Shown here piece after piece: positions 31,838 to 44,000 of a DNA stretch of 49,411 bases. Below the pieces are notes generated by a model. That model was given only the letters and a program-made list of their open reading frames with translations, searched no databases and was not told the origin of the DNA. The position numbers and the translations under genes were made by a program. Position 1 is the stretch's first letter; every line of letters starts with the position of its first letter. This DNA comes from Pelargonium nanum (lineage: Eukaryota > Streptophyta > Magnoliopsida > Geraniales > Geraniaceae): contig JAYMTF010000151.1 in NCBI GenBank assembly GCA_036897485.1, positions 1-49,411 of the forward strand. The letters are read 5' to 3'.

Positions 31838-34800
31838 ATGCCCTTTCTTAAACCCAAAGCCATGCTCTTTCCAGCGCTACGGTGCGCCCGGTGCTCTCAT
31901 CTCCCTCCCCACCTCTCCAAAATCAAGCCTTTCTCTTCCGCTTCCTCTACTTTACACTACACACAATGGTCGGGTCTCGAAGCCTGGAGACAGAGCCCTC
32001 TCAACGAGAACCGCTCTTGGGGACCCAACGGACCCGCACCTTCTCCGAACCCACCAATCGATGCTGGCTCTCGTCTCAGTTCAGTGGCATCGGCTTCTTC
32101 TCTAGCTGAGCTCGGTGCTCTAGTTCTCTCCACCCCCGACCCACTCGCCAAATCAATGCTCTCCCATCTCGCCTACTCCAGGTGGCGCCGCGAGAACCTC
32201 CCCATCGGAGTCTCTGATGCTCCTTCTCGGCCTGCTCGACCCCCCAAACCCGAATTGGTTCGTTTCCCCAATTTTTGTCTTGAGTGAGTTGGGTCCTTTT
32301 TTCGATTGTTCTTTGTTGGAGTTTTCGGAATTGAAATGTGTAATGGAATATGTATTTGATTTTTAAGGCAAGCCAGTTTATTGAATTGAATATATGGTGG
32401 CTGGTTTGGGATGCAATCATGCAATTGCAGTTAAATTTTGGGGTTTTTCTTTGCAAATTGCTGTATGCATTTGTTCCTGAAATTGGTTTTGCTTCCTATT
32501 TTGAACTGCAAATTATTGGGCATGTCTCAAAATTTCCACTTTTGAATGCAATGTTGGTATTGTTTGCTTATCTATTGTTGATGGTTATTGTTAGTGAGTA
32601 TTCTTATTTTCCTGTAGGTCGCATTGTTTTTAAAATGGGAACTATTGGTGATGTAGGTAGTCATGAATAGACTATTTGTAGTTAGGACTAGTGTTACCTC
32701 TCCACTTCTAGGCTAGTTAGCGTTTTTACTTATTTTCCGATAAAGGGTATAGGCATTCTATGGGTAGACAGCATTAAGTTATGAGTTTCTCTTAAATGGT
32801 TATGTTATGAGTTGACAATTGGAGGGCACTAGGATGTTGGTAATTCTAAGAGTTATCTTATGTGGTTATTTTTTACCTTTAGGTTTCTCCAAAGGAAATT
32901 CCAGCTCCTAAAAACTCAGGTTTACCTCTTAATGCTTATATGCTTCATAATCTTGCTCATGTGGAGCTAAATGCAATCGATTTGGCGTGGGACACTGTTG
33001 TTCGCTTTTCACCCTTCAGTGAGATTCTTGGGGAGGGGTTCTTTGCAGACTTTGCTCATGTCGCTGATGATGAGAGTCGCCATTTCGGCTGGTGTTCACA
33101 AAGGCTTGCTGAACTTGGCTTCAAGTAAGCACTAAGCAGAGCTGTTTGTCTGAGCTTTTTAAATGTTTGTTGTTATTCTTAAAAAAATTTATTCTTGTGA
33201 CTAGATACGGAGATATGCCTGCTCATAGTTTTCTTTGGCGCGAGTGTGAGAAGTCATCTGACAATGTTGCTGCTCGTTTAGCAGTGATCCCTATGGTTCA
33301 GGTAGACATAAAGTTGGCTACTGATAAGAACTTGACCCATTTGAATCTTTAACATGTATGCTATATATTCTGTTCATAAGGCTATACCATCATAAGCTTT
33401 TCCTGAGAAGTCATTTCTAACTCTAACCTCTACTTTACCGTTAAGAGTCTTTTGTTAAGCACCTCAATCTACATCTGCCCCGTATTTTAAATATGGTATA
33501 CTTCATAGAAGGTGTGTGGCTATGCTTATTTCATGTATAACTTCCAATTATATATCTTGAACAAATCTGCTGTTGTGCATCTCCTGAAGAAGCCGGTACC
33601 ACCTTCTGGTTGATAATGATAATAACTTTCAAAGAGGCATCCTTAGGTATTCCAGTATCTTTGTTAGATCATGTAGTGTCCATCATTTCTATTTTCCAGC
33701 ATAGTTAGATCTTATAATGTTCTATGCAGTTACTCATACGTGACTTAAGAACTAGAGACGGACATGCATGGGTTCAAACACACATGATTTGTTTTCAAAT
33801 TCAACCTTCAAAGTTATAGGAAGGTATCTAGTTTTGGGATTTGTATCATAAATATAGACAAGAAGGTAACATCGACAAGCATCCATATCCTACAACTAAG
33901 GTTGATGATAGGAATCCATGTTTACCATAGTTTAGCTTCCTGTACACTGTCCATATAAGCCTTGTATGTTCATCCTGTATTCAGTTTGTATAGTAATTGC
34001 TTCTATATCCTTTTCTTTTGCTACTTGGTTCAAAATGAGTACCTTCTTTGGGAAAGTTTGTGTTTTAAGGGAATCGTCAATCGTGTAATAAAAGTGCATT
34101 GACATCTTTATCATCTTCTGACATTGGAGCTTTCAATATGGGACAGTTATTTTTGGATGAACAAAATTGAGAAGAATTGACTCTGGAAAGAAGGGCATAA
34201 TCTCACATGTTTTAAGCATTCTGAAAATCAAATTCTATGTGACTTAATAATATTAGTCGTATGAATTGGTTTAATCCTTTTATGCATGTGTGTGTGATGT
34301 AGTGAATTTAATGTATGTTCTGGATGTAGGAGGCTAGAGGGCTTGATGCTGGGCCACGTCTGGTGCAGAAACTAGTTGGTTTTGGAGATAACAGGACGTC
34401 AAAGATTGTAGCTATGATTGCTGATGAAGAAGTTGCACACGTGGCTGTTGGTGTTGATTGGTTTATATCTGTATGTCAGAAAATGGGCCGTGCTCCTTGC
34501 TCCACTTTTAAAGGTTTAGTAAAGCCATCGACTTCAAGTGCATATTATCATATTTGCATAAATTTTTAACTTGATAGCATGAGAAAATATAATTAGGCAC
34601 TTATTTGTTTCTTAATAACCATGCAGATTTGTTAAAAGAATACAATGTAGAGGTGAAAGGTCCATTCAATCATGCAGCTCGGGAAGAAGCTGGGATTCCC
34701 CGCGACTGGTAAGGATTCTCTATGTTTTGGCGGTTCATTTATTTACAAAGAAGCTCGAGGAATTTCGGACTTATATCTGATAACCTTCCTTTCTCATCTG

Positions 34801-35011
34801 TTATCTAGGTATGACCCGTCATTTACAAATAAACAGGATAAAAACGAGCAACTCTCTGTGGTATGTGATCCAGGCTATTGTAGAAATGCAATAGAAAAGC
34901 TCTTTCAGAAAGAAAAAAAATATGACACTTAACATCTGAAATTTTACGCAGGTTTATGACAGGCTTTCTTGCATAATCTCTATGGAGAGTGAAAACTCGA
35001 GTCTGAAATAA
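31838..35011 (+). CDS. DUF455 ferritin-like protein, seven exons
   Basis: Exons 31838-32257, 32883-33124, 33205-33301, 34330-34513, 34627-34708, 34809-34860 and 34952-35011, all with GT-AG ends and joining in frame to 378 residues. Residues 1 to about 60 are S/A/R-rich and may be an organelle transit peptide. The rest is the conserved DUF455 domain, related to ferritin-like four-helix proteins. Candidate di-iron ligands follow the usual spacing: E168 (HVELNAID), E204 and H207 (DDESRHFGW), E254, E287 and H290 (DEEVAHVAVG). Other family landmarks are GFGDNRTSKIVAMIADEE and GPFNHAAREEAGIPRDWYDP. Arabidopsis has two such genes (At1g06240 and At5g04520 as I recall); their biochemical role is unknown to me. 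The first ATG in frame was taken as start; M at 31862 is an alternative. An oxidoreductase or hydroxylase activity is inference from the metal-site pattern. Confidence 0.9.
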
Positions 35012-36416
35012 GCACTCCCTGGTTATTTTATACTTGTAGCTGGTTCTGTACATTGTTTTACATGTTACTCCAAGACCCCTTCAAAGCAAGACTCCATCTA
35101 GTGGAAGCCTCTCTGATGCTTAAGTAAGATACCTGCTAGTAATGATATTTTTGGAATATTAGTCATTACCTCTCTTTCTCTCTACTGCGTCTTTAACAGT
35201 GGTTTGTGGCGGGCTTTTTTCTTGGCGGATTTATCATGTATTGGGCCTTAGTTGGGGAGCGCTATTTCCAGTACCAACATTACCTTTCGTGTTACCGAGT
35301 TTATTTTCCTTGTACAGATTTTTTATACCTTAATACTGCATTGCAAAAGAATTCTTGTCTTTGCTTGGGTTGTGTAAACTTGTATTATGAAAATTCAAAG
35401 CTAGGAGGTATAGCAGTTGAAACTTTCATGGTGTAGTTGCTGAGAGACTACCAAATTAATCACATGCAAGCACGTGACTAGTTTCTTTTTTCTTTTTAGT
35501 ATTTTGTGGTTAGAGTTTCTTGTGGTGGTTGGCAACATCTTGACATGGAGAGAATCTTGTATTTGAAAATTGTAAAGAGGATGTGAAATAATTATACCTT
35601 TATCAGACACTTCTTGTTGCGTTTGCTTCCTCCCATTTCATGTTTTGCTTTCTGCAAAACCCACCACCAAAAATGTTTCTCATTTGGTTAAAAAAATTCA
35701 AATGTTTTGAGATGGTTGATTAATTTATAATATTTCAAATTATTAAAACACCACATATTATTAAATATCATCCATTTTTGTCGAAATAAAATTGTTGATA
35801 TAGTTGGACATTCTAGGTTGGAGGGACTCAATGTTGCTTGACATTTTAGGTTGGAGCTCAATTTTACCTGGGATGAAGCTCGGCAAGCTCGGGTTAGATG
35901 ATGTTGCGACATGGTTTATGAGGGCGAATTAGATGTCAGCTTCTGCTGCTGGATCGTTCAAACTGTTGATAACTGTTGATAATGAATGTCTATACGGCGT
36001 TTCGTGAGTTACTGCTCTAACTTATAAACTTTTTTTTCTTTTAGTGCTAGACTCAAACAGTCTTAACACCAAAATTAAATCTTATGCTTAAATTCTAAAT
36101 ACTCCTCTGCTCTAAATAATTCACAATAAATTATCAACAACAGTAACCATAAAATAAGGTAATTAAACAAACGGTATAAAAGAAAAAGTCTAAATACATA
36201 ATTTTCACAAAAATAAGATATCCTTATTCCCATACAGAAAAATAAAAATAAATAAGATAAAATCAGAGCTAACACTATATATATGTCATAAGTCATAACC
36301 ACCAAGGTCTCTTCTCACTCTTCTACACGCATAGAGAACAGAGAGTAGAAGAAGACAAGTCAAGCAAGAAGAAGAACAAAACAGAGGAACAAGAAATAAA
36401 AGTAAAGAAAACAAGA
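35012..36416. other. DUF455 3' UTR, spacer and TAXIMIN promoter
   Basis: The first 400 or so bases are probably the 3' UTR of the DUF455 gene. The spacer is AT-rich. A TATATATAT at 36277 lies 140 bases before the TAXIMIN ATG and is followed by a purine-rich GAAGAAG leader. A repeated GGTTGGAG word occurs near 35817 and 35850. No gene. Confidence 0.45.
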
Positions 36417-36864
36417 ATGTGCTGCTGCTGCGGAGATGGCGATTGCAGGCCTCTGGGCTTTCTTCTGGGTCTTCCCTTCGCCTTTCTCTCTCTTCTCATC
36501 TCCATCGTCGGCGTCGTCGTCTGGATTGTTGGGTTCGTCATCTTTCTCTCTCTCTGTTTTCGTTTCCGAATAGGATTATGTAGAAAGATGCAATTTTTTA
36601 CTTTCTTTTCTGCAATTTGATCTTCTGAGTATTTCAGGTTTTTTGAGTTTCTGTAGTTGGATGATTTTTCTGATTCTGGGTCGAGTGATTTGGAGTTTGG
36701 TTCTGATTTTGGAATTGTAAAAATTGAAACTTTTATGCAGGTTGACGTTGACATGCATATGCCCCTGTTGCTTGTGCGTGACTGTGTTGGTGGAGCTTGC
36801 TCTGGAGCTGATCAAGGCCCCAATTCATGTCATGGAGTGGTTCACTTCTCAGATCCCTTGTTGA
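36417..36864 (+). CDS. TAX1: TAXIMIN cysteine-rich peptide, two exons
   Basis: Exon 1 is 36417-36532 and exon 2 is 36741-36864; the 208-base intron starts GTTCGT and ends ATGCAG. The joined product has 79 residues: [20 protein letters not shown], a hydrophobic segment [19 protein letters not shown], a cysteine cluster CICPCCLC, then an amphipathic end finishing EWFTSQIPC. This is the TAXIMIN family (family pattern [13 protein letters not shown] ... CICPCC ... QIPC), small, near-invariant plant peptides suggested as signals and associated with the plasma membrane. Overexpression of Arabidopsis TAX1 alters lateral-organ separation and fruit form. The extra cysteines at the very N terminus (four in a row) exceed the two of Arabidopsis. 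Splice sites were chosen because only they give the family length and phase. The reading continues 26 codons past the donor in frame, so read-through would give a different C terminus. Confidence 0.93.
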
Positions 36865-38314
36865 TGATTTTTTTATAGAATTTATTGGGATTTTTCTATT
36901 TCTTTTTACTTAGATCATTGGACTCTTTAGATTTGTGTACTGTAGTTCGATGAATTCATGATTCTAGAGTGCATACAAAATTTCAGATATTTGATCTCTA
37001 TTTTGGTGTGAAATAAAAAGCAGAACTTGATTTGATGATTTATTAATGTTTTTTTTTGTTGAATAATGGGAAATTTAGTAACTGCATGATTCACACTTTG
37101 TCAATGGTCAAGAGAAAGGTTAAGGTGGTTGTGATTTATTAACAATTATGATTTGTTTAATTTATTTGTTTTTGTTCCCATTAAAAGCTCATAATCAGTC
37201 CAGAGACTTCTTTTTGTGATGACTAATCAATCTTTACCTTCAAAACATGATGTGTATTAAGAGAAGTGTGAACTTTGTGTTAATTTTAATATTATTGTAC
37301 CTACCATTCAACTACAAAATTGATTATGTTAAGCATAATAGGCCTTGGAGCAGGTTTATTTTGCTTGTACTCTAATCAATATTTTCATGTTTCTTATTTG
37401 CTGTTGACAAGGATGGCTAATTGATGGTTCCAGATTGCTTTGTCTCAAGAAAGTGCCTTCTTTGTTTGGTTTTCCAAATTCTTCCTAAAATATATGATGA
37501 TAGGTTTTCAAAATAAAAGAATTGCTGTCTAAAATGATCTCTTGGAAATTTTTATCAGCATATAGTGTGTAAATTGAGTTCTCAATGAATGTGGTCAAGA
37601 AAGATTCTAGCCGAGTGACTGTCATATCATGGCCAGTTGGGTCCAAATTCCACAAAACATTATGCACATGTTTTTATTAATTGTTATCCACTCTCATGGA
37701 CACTTTGAGAGCTCAGTTTGTGATTTAAGAGTCACCAAAAATAGAAAAAGGACTGGTATTTTTCAGATTTTTTATGGTCAGATTTATGTTTTCGAGTGAC
37801 TGTATGATACCCTTGTTTGCTTTTTGTTTTGTGTAATAAAGTCTCTATCATGAACAGTAAAAACAGCAAAAAGCTATCTTTTCTGGGTTTCAGATGAACA
37901 ACATATGAAACCTCCTCTTCTTCAGCTTCCAAGATCCATCATCCCTTTGAATCACCCACAAATTGAGTTATAATCTTCTAGGAAGATCAAAATGACCCAA
38001 AACTTTTAAGTAAGATGATCACAGACATGATCTTTAATGCTTGATCAGATCAGTTTTTACAGGAAGAATCCTCTAATAACTGCAAAATATAGCAGAATCT
38101 TGAACCTGAAATCCTCCGAAGAAACCTTGTTTGGATCATGGATGTACTTGCTAATACTTATATTATTTATGAGAATGATGAAAATTACAACCAAACAAAA
38201 AGCATAGTACATAGCATTACAAAAACATAGCTTCAAGCTTACACACCACTAACAAAACTCAGTTACCTTGACTAGCACACACATATATTTATATATCATA
38301 TAAACCATTCACTC
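36865..38314. other. Spacer between TAXIMIN and the LEA gene
   Basis: It holds the 3' ends of two convergent transcripts (TAXIMIN on plus, LEA on minus). AT-rich, without repeats or reading frames of note. Confidence 0.45.
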
Positions 38315-40250
38315 CTAATACTGTGAACCACCCACATTCCTTCTGTCCTCTCTAGATTTTGCAAACTCCTCACTACCACCACCTTTTGCACCAAACTCAT
38401 CTTTTGCTGCACCAGGCTCATCATGCCCAATTACAAGGTCCTTAGTTGTCTGAGCAATCTCCACTATGGTCTCCCCAATAGCTTGCCGAACACCAGCTCC
38501 TCTTCCTTCTTCTCCTTGCTCTCCAGTTCTTGGCTGGAAATCTTCTTGAACTCCTTGTTCCCTCTGCTGCATCAGTCCTGGTTTCGAGTCTTTCGCCCCT
38601 CGCTGAGCTTCCCATTCTTCCTCCTGGCTAAACCCGATATCAGACACCGGTTTCTCCATCCGGTATTGCTTCGATTGTTCCTCATTCCTTCCTCCCATTG
38701 TAAATTCTTCTGTTTCATTGCTCCAATCTTTCCCCAACTCTCCCTACATTTCCATCCAAAAATAAATTGTTCAAAAATACATATTGATGTTACTTAATCT
38801 AATAAAAAATGTATGATATGATATGTTATGTTACCTCTGAATTCTTGGCCTCCCTTTCTCTTCTGGCCTCTTCCTTCTTCCTGGCTGCATATTCTTGAAC
38901 AGTCTCACCAGTTGAGAGAGCCACATCAGTGGCAGTATGGAAGGACTTGGCAGCAATCTCGGCCCCTTTCTGGCCGACAGTGGCCGCCACCGGAACCACA
39001 TACCCTGCAACTCCCTGGACAGCCTTCGCAGCTAATTTTGTGCCCTCCACCGCCGCGGTGGCGGTTAACTGAGCAGTGCTCCAGCCAGCCACAACAGCTG
39101 TGTCCTTGGCACCAACTGCGGCTTTACCAGCATATTCAGCTGTCTTCTTAGCAACCGGCACTCCCACATCTTTAGCTTTCTCTGCTGCTGTTAAAACTGT
39201 TTCTTTTGTTTTCTGTGCTGCACTCATGACCGTGTCCTTTAGTGCAAAACCTTCCTCTGTTTCCACATCTTCCAGAGCATCTACCATCTCTTCCTCTTCC
39301 TCCTCCTCCTCTTCTTGATCACCATGTTCAGTCACACCTTGAGAATCACACAAAATAAGAAGTGGAACTTGCAATTTGACATGAAGTAAAGACTCGAAAG
39401 AAAAGATTAATGCAACCATACCAGGTTTTTGAGAGATAGTGTCCTTTTCTTGGGCACTCTTGTTGGTGCTCTGTTCCTGGTTCTGTGTCTGTGACTGTAT
39501 TGCCTTGGCATACCTATCCTCTGCTGCCATTAATGCAGCCATGGTGTTTTGTTGTGCTTTTTGTCTGAGTTCAGTAACTTCTTCTAGAGATGGTTGTTCA
39601 CCATGGCTACCGATTTGGTTTCCTTGAGCTCCATGAGACATGGTGCTCTTTGCTTGGCTACCAAATTGCCGGCCTTGGCCTTCAGCTTCATGAGATTTGG
39701 TGCTCTGTGCTTGGCTACCAAATTGCCTACCTTGAGCTCCATGAGAGATGGTGTCCATTTTTTGGCCTCCAAATTGCTGTTCTTGTTCTTGATGACCCTG
39801 AGCTCCATAGCCTTGAGTGCCAAATTGTTGTCCATGAACACCTTGAGCTCCATGAGACATGGTGCTCTTTGCTTGGCTACCAAATTGTTGTCCATGTCCA
39901 GCTCCATGAGATATGGTGTCCTTAGTTTGGCTACCAAACTGTCTGGTGTCGCCGCCGGATGGTTGTTCAGCATTGATCACAACTTCGACTTTCGCAACTG
40001 GCTCTCTCTTCCGGTCATTCTCGCCGGCGCCGGAGATATCAATTCCCTTCACCTTATCAGAAAGTGACTCAAAATGGCCACCTCCTTCTCCTCCTTCCAG
40101 GTGGGTTTTGGCTCTGTCTTTGTCGCCGGAGGCCGACTCCGCCAGATGCTCGAAATGGCTCGCCATTTTCGGGACCCTATCTTTCTCCGGCAACCGGACC
40201 TCTCTCTCGTCGGTTGTGTTATCTCTGCGAAACATTTGGTTCGAAGCCAT
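38315..40250 (-). CDS. SBP65: SBP65-like seed LEA protein, three exons
   Basis: Minus-strand exons 40250-39422, 39337-38835 and 38743-38315 join in frame to 586 residues. The start MASNQMFRRDNTTDEREV resembles that of pea SBP65 (seed biotinylated protein). Next come seven imperfect units beginning QFGSQ...SHGAQG (residues 104-218), a helix ELRQKAQQNTMAALMAAEDR matching the SBP65 box YRNQAQQSALEALSAAQEK, a poly-glutamate run, and a long alanine/lysine-rich LEA_4 region (about 300-440) with AGWSTAQLT and AAKAVQGVAGYVVPVA. The C terminus AIGETIVEIAQTTKDLVIGHDE is the SBP65 signature (AIGETIAEIAHTTK). LEA proteins are disordered, hydrophilic and protect seed cells during drying. Biotin binding is documented for the pea protein; I cannot identify the acceptor lysine here. 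Three CACGTG sites upstream imply ABA/seed control. Confidence 0.9.
39338..39421 (-). other. Frame-keeping 84-base intron in the LEA gene
   Basis: It reads GTATGG at the donor and TTCTCAAG at the acceptor on the minus strand. Its length is a multiple of three and it has no in-frame stop, so a retained form stays open and inserts 28 hydrophobic residues including FSFESLLHVKLQVPLLIL. The hydrophobic, F/L-rich content is foreign to a LEA protein, which is why I call it an intron. Confidence 0.75.
39597..39941 (-). repeat. In-gene tandem repeat coding QFGSQ-type units
   Basis: Seven imperfect units of about 15-20 codons, each starting QFGSQ, QFGTQ, QFGGQ or QIGSH, five of them with a (K/Q)(S/D)T(M/I/K)SH core. 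Two units are nearly identical at the DNA level. Unequal crossing-over is likely, so the copy number may differ between accessions. Confidence 0.85.
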
Positions 40251-40322
40251 ATTCTCTTTTGCTTCCTCTGTTTTTTTGCTTGCTCTGTTTTCGTTGTGTT
40301 ATGAACTGCTTGCTCTGTTTTC

Positions 40323-40329
40323 ATTTATA
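40323..40329 (-). promoter_or_regulatory. TATA box of the LEA gene
   Basis: On the minus strand TATAAAT lies 73 bases before the ATG at 40250, giving a leader of roughly 45 bases. Confidence 0.6.
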
Positions 40330-40397
40330 CGAGAAAGCTGAGATTTGGATGTGATGGACGTGTGTGCCATGGTGTGGACATCTGTTGGCGGTACAGT

Positions 40398-40620
40398 CGA
40401 CACGTGTCGCGGAGGTGAAGTAATGAAGGTGACTCAACCTGTGTGGAGTCGACCCAGGTGGACACGTGTCAGTACATTCTGCTGACATAGCCAATGATGA
40501 GCTTATCTGTCTGATAGCTATGCTACGTAAGTCGAGATCCTAGATTGAAGACTTTAGACTTATCTAATAGTACTATATGCTAAGGTGCTTACGTGGAGAG
40601 AAATGAGCATGTACACGTGG
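40398..40620 (-). promoter_or_regulatory. ABRE/G-box cluster upstream of the LEA gene
   Basis: CACGTG occurs at 40401, 40463 and 40614, and a further ACGTGG at 40591. The first two sit in longer palindromes (CGACACGTGTCG and GACACGTGTC). Multiple ACGT-core elements 80-300 bases from the TATA box are typical of ABA- and seed-induced genes bound by ABF/ABI5 bZIP factors. Upstream, around 40648-40707, several GGCCCA/GGGCCT motifs occur. Confidence 0.75.
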
Positions 40621-41015
40621 AGACACAGGATGCTCTATTGAAACTGGGCTTGGAAGGTTGCTCTTTTGGGCCTTTCGTTGGGCTTTGGAATAGGGAAGGC
40701 CCAATGAAGCCCACAAATTAGTTTTGACATTTGAGCAAATATCAATACTTCATAAGCTTCAAATATTATCAATATCAAGGTCTTATCATTCAAGTTTGTG
40801 CCCCAAAATAAATTTAAAATTTACAATAGAAGCATCTCACCCACTTTATTGCTCCTCACTTACACCACAAATTAATTAACAATGGCCAAAAATAATCAAA
40901 CCCTAGTAACTACTTTCCCAAACAAATAGCTCTCTACTTTCTATTTCTCATAAAAAATGACTCAAATTAAGTTAAGTACAAGACTAATTTAGTAACTAAT
41001 CAATTGTAGGATCAA

Positions 41016-44000
41016 TCAAGCGAAGAGTTGTGCGTATAGGAGCTGGTTCCAAGTATCCGGCAATCCGGGAAGACACCAATGGCTGCAGTCATTTCCACTG
41101 TGCTCACCGCTATAAAATTGGGGATGCGCATCTTTGCGCAACTGCGAAAGACCGGTCACGTCTAGCAAGTAAACGGGTTTTCTAATCCTACTCAACACTT
41201 TGTTAACTACAACCATTCCCAATGGTGTCCCTGCGGGGTACTTTGCCCCAAAAAATGGTTGCATCTCACTTGAACATGACTTTGATGGTTGGTTCCAATC
41301 CTTTCCCCTAAAAATGAACACCAATAAACTAAGTCAATTCATCTATGTAACACAACTTGGGTCCAGTCTCGAGACTCTCATGGACGTAGTATAAGGTTAT
41401 AGCATATGTTGGTTACTCGTAAACAGATAATTTAACAAGTCGATAAAATAAACCAAAAATAAATAATTTACTTACTCGTAATGGGTGGGGGAAATTCCTT
41501 GAAAGAAGACTTTGGTTTTGGCAGGATCCACATTTCTATTGATCCATCGAGCCCATGTTGTTAGGCCTTTGTAATATGCCACAAGACGGTTCATGTCTTT
41601 GTATTTCTTGTTCTTCTCCTCCATATAAGCGAATCTGCAACAGTAGTGGTGTCACATTAGCGTTTTGTTTGAGATGATTAAAATTTTCTAACCGTACGAT
41701 GAGAGACGATGGAAGTGATCGTACGGTTGGGATCGTCCGGAGTGAGTCCACCAATGCCAGGAGTTGAAGATCAACATGTCCATGCCTTTCCATGAATCAC
41801 CACCTCTGATTGAGTCCAGTTTCAGTACTGTTCCTCCTGGTTGGCTCACTAAATCTACCAAGTATGGTGTACGGTACAACATTATTGTAACTCCATAATC
41901 CTGAACAAAATAATAATAATTATAAGTAAAGAGAATTTATGTAATTATTATATATTTATTGGTTTTTGGATAAAATGGCCCAAAATCTGCATTCATTGTG
42001 GTTGGTGAATAAGAATTTTCATGACCCATCATAAAAGTGGTCCAATTTATAGTACTAACACCTAACCAACAACATTACTATTATATTGGAAGAAAATGCC
42101 AATAATCCCCAACATAATTTTGTTGAACCAACAATAATAAGCCACCCAAAGAAAATTGGCAAATTTCAATTCAACTAAATTAGTAAATTTTAACCTACCA
42201 TACACTTATTTTGTTAATTAGAGGTTGACCAATGATCAAGCTACCACTATTGTAGTGTGTCTTTTATAGAAATGGTAATTTTATCGCTACAATTTTATCT
42301 TATTTTAACTCACTAAAATATATGCTACTCGATTCTCAGAACTACACACAAACGAAAACAAATTCTCCAGTCTACAAATAACATAAAGTGATCATCCAAA
42401 TTTATCTTACTTAACATACTATAATCAAATAAAATTAGGTCAAAACAATAGGTACTTCGACAATGTGAAATGACTATCACATTCCTAAAAATTGAAACAA
42501 AATCGAGTTAAAATTAAGTGATTTTTTTGACAATATACCATAAAGTAACCAATAAATAATTTTAATGAAAAAACAAATATATTTTCTTAAAAGGAACAAA
42601 AATCCAAAAGTGAAAATGATTCAAAAGTACATCAACAAAATGTCCTCCATGCCATGCTATGGGAGTTCCTATTATTGATATATCAAACATGCAAGGAAAA
42701 GCAAAATGATATCATCCTAGTTCTTCTAATTTCACTATTGGGTCAGACTATTATTTAGTTGTCTCATACAATACAAAACAGTTGTCAAATTTTTTTGCAA
42801 TTTTCCAATTCAGAAAAAAATAGTAATAATATATGTGCAATAAATTAGATTTAGTGCTCTACAAATAATTGAAGCACATGTTCTAGAACACAGTTCTAAA
42901 AACAAGCCAACAAGGTGAACAAGATTCATAGCAAAACAAGAAATTATAAATTCTAACAAGTTCGTATCATTCAACTCAACTCGTTTTATTATCGAATTAT
43001 ATTTCTATCGATTTTTTTAAAAATACTAAACTTTTAAGAAAACACAAATATGAATTAGCCACCCTCGAACCATAGTACAGCTGAATTTAACATGTTTGGT
43101 TTCAAAATTTACTACCCAACATTAATAGTAATAAATTTTCAAAATAATTCAAATAATGAAAACCAGACATGTCCCGGCAAAGTGGAAAAGACTGCCACCA
43201 CCAATCACGCTCTACTTTTAATGCCCAAACTCCAAATTCAAGAACCCCAAAAAAAAAATGAAAATTTTTTTTTTTTTGAAGCAAGTTCAAGATCATGATC
43301 TCAAATATCAACCAGAAAATTAAAAACAAACACCAAACAAAACCCAGAAATATACAGTATTTGGATAGGACCCAACCATCAAAAGTAAAGAAACATAAAT
43401 TCAAAACGATGAATTTGGTAAAAATCATAACTTTTGCCATTAACTTCGCTTTACCAAAGTTACGAACATAAAGAAAACGACCGGTCGTGCAATGGCACTG
43501 CGTCTTCAAAGCAATCATTGCTACTATTTTCACATCAAATTTACATAACTAATTCACCGAAACTCAAAACAAAATTAAATTAAACGAAACGAAACGCACC
43601 TCGAATGTGAGCGACGAAAGGCCATTGGTGCGAATGAGCTTGTACCTGGTGTTTGGAACCCAAGAAAATATCATACATGACAACGATTCCCACATGTTCA
43701 TGCTCAACGAATCTCCCACGAACATGATCTTTTTCCCTCTCCATTTCTCGAGAAAATACAGCCCATTGAACCTTCAAGATCCACAATCAGTGAACAAAAC
43801 TCCAGAACAGAGCAAAACAGAGCAGAAACAGAGCAAAACAGAGCATAGTACCTGGGCAAGCTGCAAGAAAATGGCTGCCACCGATATTTGAGGTACGATT
43901 TATCGGGTCGGCCGTACTTTTGGCAGTTGAACTGAGGATCTACGAAGGGGCAAGTTGAAGCATCGTAGAGAGGGTACTTGGCGTCGAAAACCCAGCTGCC

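Noticed and set aside
35206-35436. Open frame after the DUF455 stop
   Set aside because: It lies in the probable 3' UTR and has no domain.
39338-39421. Treating the LEA exon 1/2 region as one uninterrupted exon
   Set aside because: The 28 residues are hydrophobic and AT-rich with good GT-AG ends; an intron is the better explanation, although retention remains possible.
39076-40354. Several long plus-strand open frames opposite the LEA gene
   Set aside because: They are antisense shadows of the repeat-rich LEA coding sequence; the minus strand has family matches and proper splice joins.
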